Positions 57,120-64,000 of a stretch of 64,000 bases of DNA are shown here, piece after piece. The DNA comes from Gnetum montanum (Eukaryota; Streptophyta; Gnetopsida; Gnetales; Gnetaceae): assembly GCA_015680685.1 (NCBI GenBank), contig MNCI01010025.1, forward strand, positions 143,987 to 207,986. The letters run 5' to 3'. The notes beneath the pieces were generated by a model, which saw only the letters and a list, made by a program, of their open reading frames with translations, was not told the DNA's origin and did not search any database. Position 1 is the stretch's first letter; every line of letters begins with the position of its first letter. The position numbers were made by a program, and so were the translations under genes.

Positions 57120-58368
57120 CCAATAGGAATTGAAAGTTGACATTAATGACCTTTGGAACCAATGACAAGAGAGCCTACATGATCCCTTTCGATTTTTCTT
57201 ATACAATAGATGAACTATTAATCTTTTATCACTAGAAATCCAATAGATCAATTACAATAATCTTAACCCCAAATCCCTATGGACTCTAAAAAATAATGGA
57301 ATTCAAGGTGCCTTTTATGGTCTAGCAAATAACCTAGGGACTTACAAAATGCAAAAAAAATGATGCAAATAATAAAAATATAGATTTGAAAATTAAAGCA
57401 AAATATTTTACACACAAACTAAAAATTTTTAAACTATGTTTAGAAAAATAAAGAATAAGTTCAAAGATGTATACAAGAGTTTCCATTGAGAAAGAGAGAG
57501 AGAAAGCAAAAGAGGATTCAGTGGGGTAGGAATTGAGAGTTTGTTGAAGCCACTCCTAATACTTTTGAATCTCCTCTACTGCAATCTCAAATTTACAACT
57601 TGGGTTGTTGCTGGGGGTGAAAAAAATGAGAGATTTGACTACTAGATTAGTCCACACTAGGGGTTGGTTGTCCCAAAAATGTTGTGTTGACACCAAAAAT
57701 CCACCAATCTTAGGAGGGTTGCAAACGATATAGTGATTCCATGTTGGGTTCAAGAGAATGAAAGCATGGGAGATTGCAAGAGCTCTTGAGTTGAAAATTC
57801 CCAAGTATGAAATTGTAAAAAATTGTTGAATTGTTTAGATTGTGTCACTATAAAAATCATGGAACCATCTCAAAAATTGTTGAACTTGTAAATGGTGTTT
57901 GAGGCAAGTTTTTATAGATTTTAGAACATGAATGGGGCTACAAAATGGCTATGATTGGGCTATAACTTGGCTGCACAATGGCTACAAATTAGTTGTTATA
58001 TTGCTGCAAATTTCTACCTTGTACAAGGGAGACGGATGTCAAAATTTTTGGGGCTACTATATATAGAAAGTTCCTTTGCCCCTTGGCCATTTCATTTACT
58101 ATAAATAGTTATGGGGCACACCTTCTCTTTTGGAGATGAATCTTCTACACTAAACCTTCTACCATAATTGCTAAACTATCTAATCAACGTTGGAGTGCAT
58201 GGATTAATGAAATTTATCTTTTGTGGCTTCCACACTAGGGACATGTAGTTTCGACATTAGGGGTGGATCCTCCATGATGGAAGGAAACTTCAACATTGAG
58301 GGGAGAAGGTTTACAAGTTGTGCATATAGTCTCGACATTGGGGAAAAAATTATATATTGAGAAAGAAA
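57120..58368 (-). repeat. E3: family 2 3' LTR
   Basis: The minus strand aligns with 11890-12560 and 33600-34420. The purine tract GTAGAGGAATGGGGG (58369-58383, minus) precedes it and the E3 integrase lies upstream, so it is the 3' LTR of a minus-strand element. Remnants of the 22-bp minisatellite lie at 58215-58340. The CT-rich leader-like stretch (57480-57520, minus) and the TTTATAG TATA-like site near 58100 support this orientation. The left border is uncertain within about 20 bp. Confidence 0.6.
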
Positions 58369-58383
58369 CCCCCATTCCTCTAC
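58369..58383 (-). promoter_or_regulatory. Polypurine tract of E3
   Basis: GTAGAGGAATGGGGG on the minus strand between the integrase remnant and the LTR. Confidence 0.55.
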
Positions 58384-59260
58384 ACTAAGGCTACTCAAAG
58401 TGAAGTAACTTGCAATTCAAGATGTAAAACAACTTCAAAATCATAAACCAAGCTATAAGAGATCATACTAGTTGCCATGCAATAGGTTGTTCTATAGGCA
58501 CATAGTGCATGTACAAGCCACTCATGCCATTTATGCTTTCTATTATTGAACATTTTTTGAGCAACTTGATAATGGGTTTATTGCTTGCTTCTACTTATCC
58601 ATTAACTTGAGGATATTAAGGTGATGAGAAAGAATGCTTAATGTGTAGGTCATGAAAGAAATATTTTATTTATTGGCTACTAAATTTTGGTCCATTATTC
58701 GTAACTATGGTCATGGATACACCAACACTATCTATAATGTTATATATAATGAATTTTCAAACTTGCTCAAATGTTGCCTTCCTTAGGGGAATGACCTCGA
58801 CCCACTTTGTAAACTATTTGATCTTGGTGATGATGAATCTATGCCTTGCCAAAGGCTTAGGTGTTATAAGCCTAATGATATCCAACCCCCATTGTTGAAA
58901 TGATAATGTTATTTGAGTGGTATGTATCTTAGTTGGTGCTACATGTATAAGCTTGCTATATCATTGGCATGGATCATACCACTTAACCTTCTATAGGTAG
59001 TCATTTTTCATATGGGGCCAATACTAACCTAACTACCTAATATTAATGATCATAGCTCTAGGTTCTATATGTCCTTCACAAAAACCTTCATGAACCTCCT
59101 CTAGGACTATTATAGCTTCAATTTTACCAAAGCACGTTTGGTGTATGTCATCATAGGATCATTGACATAATGTATTATCCCCTATAATGACATACTACTT
59201 CAATCACTTGCATACAACATCCTTTTGAGCAGTAGTCAGGCCTTATGAGGATTTGCCATG
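58384..59260 (-). pseudogene. E3: integrase
   Basis: Minus-strand relic parallel to E2. The zinc-finger text (EVHEGFCEGHIEPRAM, then VKWYDPCQ) lies at about 59100-58950, with the first metal Cys changed to Tyr. The core at 58700-58460 reads NGPKFSS and VEASNKPIIKLL, with the second Asp replaced by Asn in this copy. The end is truncated at about 58384, before the LTR. Confidence 0.7.
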
Positions 59261-59419
59261 AATAAGATAAAATTTGATATCATCATACCACTTCCTAGTA
59301 GGAGCAGTATGAATGATGGCATAAAGGTTTCTTCAATGTTTTGTGTGATTGAAGTAGTATAGTTGATGGTTAAGGTGGGCAAGTTTCTAAACACATATAG
59401 CATAACACTAAGGGCTAAC

Positions 59420-59775
59420 ATTGTAATTGCATCAACAATAGCATTCTTATTCCATGGTATGTGTTGGATATCAACATCTATGAATTATTGCAAAAATTAC
59501 TTCCCTAGGTCACAGTAAGGTTGTAAGTCTTTGGCCTTACATGCATAGACATTGGTCACTTGGTTGACCATAAGTTGTGAATTGCCTTTTCTCATTAAGA
59601 TTTTAATTCCTAGGTTACTAACTACCATAATGCATGATGTTATTGGTACATGGGAACTCAAAGCGATATAAGAAGCATTGTATTTCACTAGATAGAAATG
59701 TTATAATGGAAGTGGCACTAACCCCATTGGGAATTGAAGCTTCATCAAAGTGCATGATTGCCTCATAACACTGGG
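59420..59775 (-). pseudogene. E3: RNase H domain
   Basis: The minus strand reads IMHFDEASIPNGVSATSII then, after a frameshift, GIKILMRKGNSQLMVNQVTN and VYACKAKDLQPYCDLGK. Asp is kept in HFDE, while the GDSQ motif has become GNSQ. Collinear with E2 but not interrupted by Copia, which makes it the reference for the E2 breakpoints. Confidence 0.7.
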
Positions 59776-60269
59776 GAACTTGGATAATAGTGTTAATGAG
59801 GTCATTAGGGAACTTAGGGTCTATATCTACTTGTTCATCAATAGGTAAAACTATGAGTTGTATGGATATAGATTAACCTTCTATTAACAATTTAGAAATG
59901 TAATGAAGGTCAAACTCCATAGTTATGGCTTTCCATCAGGCTATATGGCTACTTTTGTATATGTTTGTCATTATGGCTCTAAGCACGTTATCCTTGCAAA
60001 TGATGTTGACTTGGCTTCTAAAGAGGAAGTATCTCCACTTCTTCAATGAGAAGACTATTGCTAGACAATACTTCTCTAGTTTAGTGTATTAGGTCTCATG
60101 GATGACTAATGCATGAATAAGTTAGTATATTGAAATCTCTACTTTATCATTGTGCTTCTGATAGAGTAGAGAGGTAATGAATGTGTTAGAGATGGCAAGG
60201 TACATGTAAGAGGGTTTACCTTCTTACAAAGGATAGACTATTGGTATTTGTGTAAACTCTTGCTTAATA

Positions 60270-61485
60270 TTTTCAAAGACCTATTGGCATTGATCTATCA
60301 ACTCATAGTGAACCCCTTTCTTAAGTAAGTGTTGCATGGGATGTAATTTATCCATAAGCCTAGTGATAAAAATATGAATAAACTATAATATACCTTATAA
60401 TCCTTGAAGTTCCTGAAGATTGGTATGCATTATTAATTTGGATATGGCCTTAACCTTATTATGATCAACATGTATCCTTGCTTTAGATACTACAAAGTCA
60501 AGCATCTTATTGTTCTTGACACTGAAGATACATTTGTTGGGGTTTATCCTAAGTTTATACTTGAGATGTCATTTAAGTACAAGATCTAGATCATTAGCAT
60601 GGTTATTGGTCATTTTGAACATAATTGCTCTATCTACCACGTAATAGTTAAGCAAACCTATCATGTAATCATTGAAGATACAAGTCCTGGCTCATTGATA
60701 AGTTGCTCCTACATTCATAAGGCCAAATGGCATCATGGTGTAGAAAAAGGTACCCTAAGGGATCATGAAAGTTATGCTAACTTGATGTTCCAAGTTTATA
60801 CTAATCTTATTATATCCTAAGAACCCATCCACAAAGGATAACAATGCACAATAATTTAATTAATACTAGGTAGAGGGAAGTCATCTTTGATGGTTGCCTT
60901 ATTTAGGTCTTGAAAATCAATGCAAATATGGATAATTCCAGTTTTCTTAGGGACTACCACTATGTTGGATACCCATTCTACATAGTCAATAGCCCTAATT
61001 AAACTAGCTTAGTATAGCTTCAAGATCTTATCATAGATTTCTAAAGCCAAATCAGGTCTAATCTTGCATACTTTTTACTTAACTGATCTAATGCTAAGGT
61101 CTAGTATGATGTTGTGCTAGATCAAGTGTGGGTATAGGCTTGGCATATCTTCATATGACCAAGTGAAGGCTTTCATGTTATCTTGTAAGAGCTTAGTAAT
61201 GTATTGAGCATATTAAGGTTCTAGTAAGGAACTTAGTTTAAGGGTTTTCTCCTTACCATTATGTGTTGTGACAAGAACTTGATCTAAAGAGTCTTTAGTT
61301 ATGTTGCATACCTCTAAGTCAAGGGTTTTGACTAGGTTTTCAAGATATTCTAGAGGTTTCTCTATTGAGGCTACATGATCCATGAGACTTTTAGGCTAAA
61401 GATCTAGGAAATTGAGGTCAATGTACCATTCAACATCACCAAGAGGACCACTTAGGCTTAAAGGTAAACAAATATTCTCCTAGGT
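60270..61485 (-). pseudogene. E3: reverse transcriptase
   Basis: The minus strand begins after TTTACCTTTAAG (about 61470) with LSGPLGDVEWYIDLNFL, as in E2. Then HNIILDLSIRSVK, IDYVEWVSNIVVVPKKTG and IDFQDLNKATIKDDFPLPSI (about 60930-60880), which are classic gypsy RT fingers and are better kept than in E2. The palm is shifted out of frame, and the YxDD box is replaced by text reading as YYVVDR-like sequence. Many stops, several of them C-to-T or G-to-A differences from E2. Confidence 0.75.
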
Positions 61486-62100
61486 ACTCATACTTTGATC
61501 TTGCATGTCAATCATAAGCACAGTACGTGGCATCTAGATAAAAGTGAATAAATAATGCTAAAATGCTATAAAATTATGCAAATCCATGCTAATCTAATGC
61601 AAACAAGGTTATTCAAGGCTATAGATATGATAAAAGTAAGCAAACAAAGTGCAATAATAGCCAAATAAAGGTTAAACAAAGGGAAGTATGAGAAATAAGG
61701 CTACAAATGGTCAACAAAGGTCATATTTTTGATATTTTAGGTCTTAGTGGGCCATGATTATAGTTTAAGGCCAAGGGAGCCATGATCACATGATGCCAAA
61801 TGGTTATCAAAGAAGGCCAAACCCTACTATTTGATACTAATCAAAGGCTAAACAAAGGAAAATAAAGCTATAGTAAGACAAATAAAGTAAGAATATAAGG
61901 CCACATAAAGACCCCAAGAAGATCAACAAGGTTGATAATGCAACACTAGGATGAAAATAAGTTAAAGCATCATGTAATAAGAAGAAAGATCAAGAAAAAT
62001 AGGCTGGATATGGTGAAATTTGGCTAATTATATGTTAGAATGGGTTAGGGTTTTCCAATTTTAGGCCTTAGTGGGCCACGGTTTAAGGCTACAAGGCTAT
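61486..62100 (-). other. E3 spacer next to RT
   Basis: Non-coding. Reverse-orientation CATGGCCCACTAAGACCTAAAA-like motifs at about 61735-61790 and 62058-62085, matching E2 and E0 spacers. Confidence 0.5.
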
Positions 62101-63720
62101 TAGATGAGTTTGGACATTGGTCAAGGCTATTTCTAGGCCATTTGAACATGAAGATTTAGAGTTTTGAATCTTCCACAATGGAGCCCCCTTATTTCCATGC
62201 TACCCAGTGTGGAAGGAAGGACCCTTAGTGTGGAAACCATGTGAAGTAGGTTTTGGGGCATCTAAAGATCCAAAATTGAGGTCTTGAGGCATCACCATGA
62301 TAACATAGGGCCAAGTCCATCAAAATTAGGTACTCTAGAGTTCTAGAAAGGTCAAAACGAAGGTTTTTTTCGAATTTTTATTTTGTTTCCAAGATAGATA
62401 CTATAAAAGATAGGGGTTTCAATCAAAACAAGGTCAAATGAAATCAAATTAACAATTGGAATCCAAATTAGAAACTTTTGCATCCTCTAGCATTATTTTG
62501 AGGTAGTTTAAGTTGATTTCGGATGTCAAAACATGTTGAAATATTTTTCCCTTTTTTGCCATGATAAGCATAGTACTCCTAGCATGGAAGGATAGGGGAT
62601 AATTTTTTCCATGATTTCAAGGTGGTTTCAAAGCATATCGACTAGGATTCTAGGATTGTAGGGCTTTAGATAATTATTCTACAACTTTTTGGCTAATTTT
62701 GATATGTTTGGAGGTCATCTAAGGGTGCCTAAGGTCTCATTCCCATATTTCCATGCTAGCAAAGTTGATCCACCATGGAAGATTAGGGAAAATGGGCTTT
62801 GAAGGTTAAAATTAGATCAAACAAGCCAAATGATAAGGGTATGAGGTCCTAGGCTTCTTCGGCATACATCTTTAGCTTCCAAAGTGTCATCTTGCTATAA
62901 AAAGTGAAACGGAAAGCTTTTCCCTTATTTCCACATTATTTAACATTGAAGGGACCCTCTCCATCATGGATGAGGTGGGAATCATAGATGTAGGCCATAT
63001 TGAATTGTAATTAACTATGCATGTCATGTCCCAAAGTCACTAAGGTCAAAAACTAGGGTTTTAGGTTAATATTTGGTAGATTTAAGTATTTCTAAGAATT
63101 TTTAGGACTTCCCCTCCTATTTCAATGCTAGGTATGGGATGCTTAACATTGAAGAATAGGGGATAATTTAAGATTAGGTTTCTAAGGTTTGAGGATTTCA
63201 AAGGATGAATACAAGATTCTAATGTGCATGTAAGGCCATTTGATGTCATTATGAGGTATTTATAATCTCCAAATAAGTTGTCCCTTTAGTGTCAATTTTT
63301 TCTAGCATGGAGGAGAGCGTCCCCAACATGGAAGAACCATAAATCTTAGATTTGTGCTAGTTTTGGCCTTAATCAATTATGCATGTGTGCTTCCATGGTT
63401 GTTAGGGTTGAGGATTAAGGTTTAGGGTTAAAAAAAATTAGTTTGAAGGTTTCATAGATGGTTTTTTAGCTTCTCCCCATTTTTCCATGCTAGGGATGGT
63501 ATGCTCAATGTGTAATATTTGGAGAGATAGGTTTTTGACTATTTGTAGTAATGTTTATAGGATTTAAAGGCTCTAGAAGGTGTGAAACTTATCTTATGAA
63601 TCATGTAAGGTTGTAGGATGTTTGCTTGAGGTTTTTTAAAGGTTAATTTGGAGTTCTCCAAAAATTTTCCCCATTTTGGGCCAGATTTTCACTAGTTTAA
63701 GGCCATTACGGGCCCTAGCA
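62100..63720. repeat. Tandem array with about 184-bp period in the E3 spacer
   Basis: Units centred on TTTCCATGCTAGG recur at about 62195, 62559, 62751, 62931, 63121, 63302 and 63485 (steps 364, 192, 180, 190, 181, 183). Each unit also carries CxTGGAAGxxTAGGGGATAA and TAGGxTTxxAGG parts. The array lies on the far side of RT from integrase, as in E2. Confidence 0.7.
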
Positions 63721-64000
63721 TAAGCAAGGGACGTTTTGAATGACACGGGTGGATTTCTCGTTTGATCGACCATTTCTAATCATGGCTAGTTTTATGTCAT
63801 TGCAAAGATGATAGTTTAACATCGTCCGAGACTAGTTGTAGTTTAATGTCATTTCAAACCATTTTTTTTCACTGGTTAAGTAATTTTTTGATTTTTTTCA
63901 TTTTAACATTGGGAGTAGAGTTAGCAGGTATGATTCTATATTCAGTGTCCCCTTCGCTGATCACGTTGAACGGTAGTTCAGCCCAAGGGGTATTTGATGG
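63721..64000. other. Right edge of window
   Basis: Continuation of the E3 internal region. One GGCCATTACGGGCCCTAGC motif lies just before it. No domain seen. Confidence 0.3.

Noticed and set aside
62100-63720. CRISPR-like spaced repeat
   Set aside because: The whole unit of about 184 bp is repeated with divergence, there are no unique spacers between short identical repeats, and the setting is a plant genome.
1-64000. tRNA, rRNA or organelle insertions
   Set aside because: No cloverleaf-like A-box/B-box pair, conserved rRNA segment or organelle gene was recognised on either strand. The tRNA resemblance at 3288-3304 and 7369-7380 is limited to primer sites.

Overview
The window reads as a stretch of plant nuclear repeat DNA. 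It is AT-rich, carries no intact host gene, and is almost wholly made of old, broken LTR retrotransposons inserted into one another. Reverse transcriptase, integrase, protease and Gag relics of Ty3/gypsy type (Tat/Athila-like), a Copia-type Gag with a zinc knuckle, plant-style primer sites (tRNA-Asp-like and initiator-Met-like) and a CCR4-type deadenylase pseudogene all point to a seed plant. The heavy decay and deep nesting would suit a very large genome such as a gymnosperm, but that is inference. Three N gaps (3321; 11386-11391; 31954-32286) show a draft assembly.

Three retroelement families account for most of it. Family 1 has LTRs that open with TGATGAG and close with CTCATCA, and a single-frame Gag-protease polyprotein. 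No RT, RNase H or integrase lies between protease and 3' LTR in the two copies where that interval is present. Copies: A (minus, 1-3857), B (3' LTR remnant, 6086-6981), C (minus, 22970-26702) and D (plus, 26714-33565). C and D lie head to head as a large inverted pair. Family 2 is a giant Tat/Ogre-like element with Gag, protease, RT, RNase H and integrase, and a very long spacer between protease and RT. Pieces are E0 (about 8890-12570), E1 (minus integrase, 15050-22230), E2 (plus, 33566-57119) and E3 (minus, 57120 to the right edge). Family 3 is a Copia-like element of about 5.95 kb carrying only gag. Two copies, 15756-21700 and 49368-55344, interrupt E1 and E2 and keep recognisable 5-bp target duplications.

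Layout: A (1-3857); unassigned DNA and a CCR4-like processed pseudogene cut by LTR B (3858-6892); a different LTR with an initiator-Met-type primer site (6991-8330); E0 spacer-like DNA and LTR with a 22-bp minisatellite (8890-13480); E1 integrase split by Copia copy 1 (15050-22230); the inverted C/D pair, whose right LTR holds a 2.3-kb foreign segment with coding-like sequence (22970-33565); E2 with gag, protease, a 9-kb spacer containing an antisense multi-exon gene and a 185-bp tandem array, RT, Copia copy 2, RNase H and integrase (33566-57119); E3 running the other way, with its own spacer and tandem array at the right edge.

Nothing here looks able to move or be translated in full. The points most worth a second look are the palindromic GATATCGC array in the family 1 U3 region, the antisense spliced gene in the E2 spacer, the inverted pair, and the frame-preserving, TAG-dominated decay of the family 1 polyprotein.
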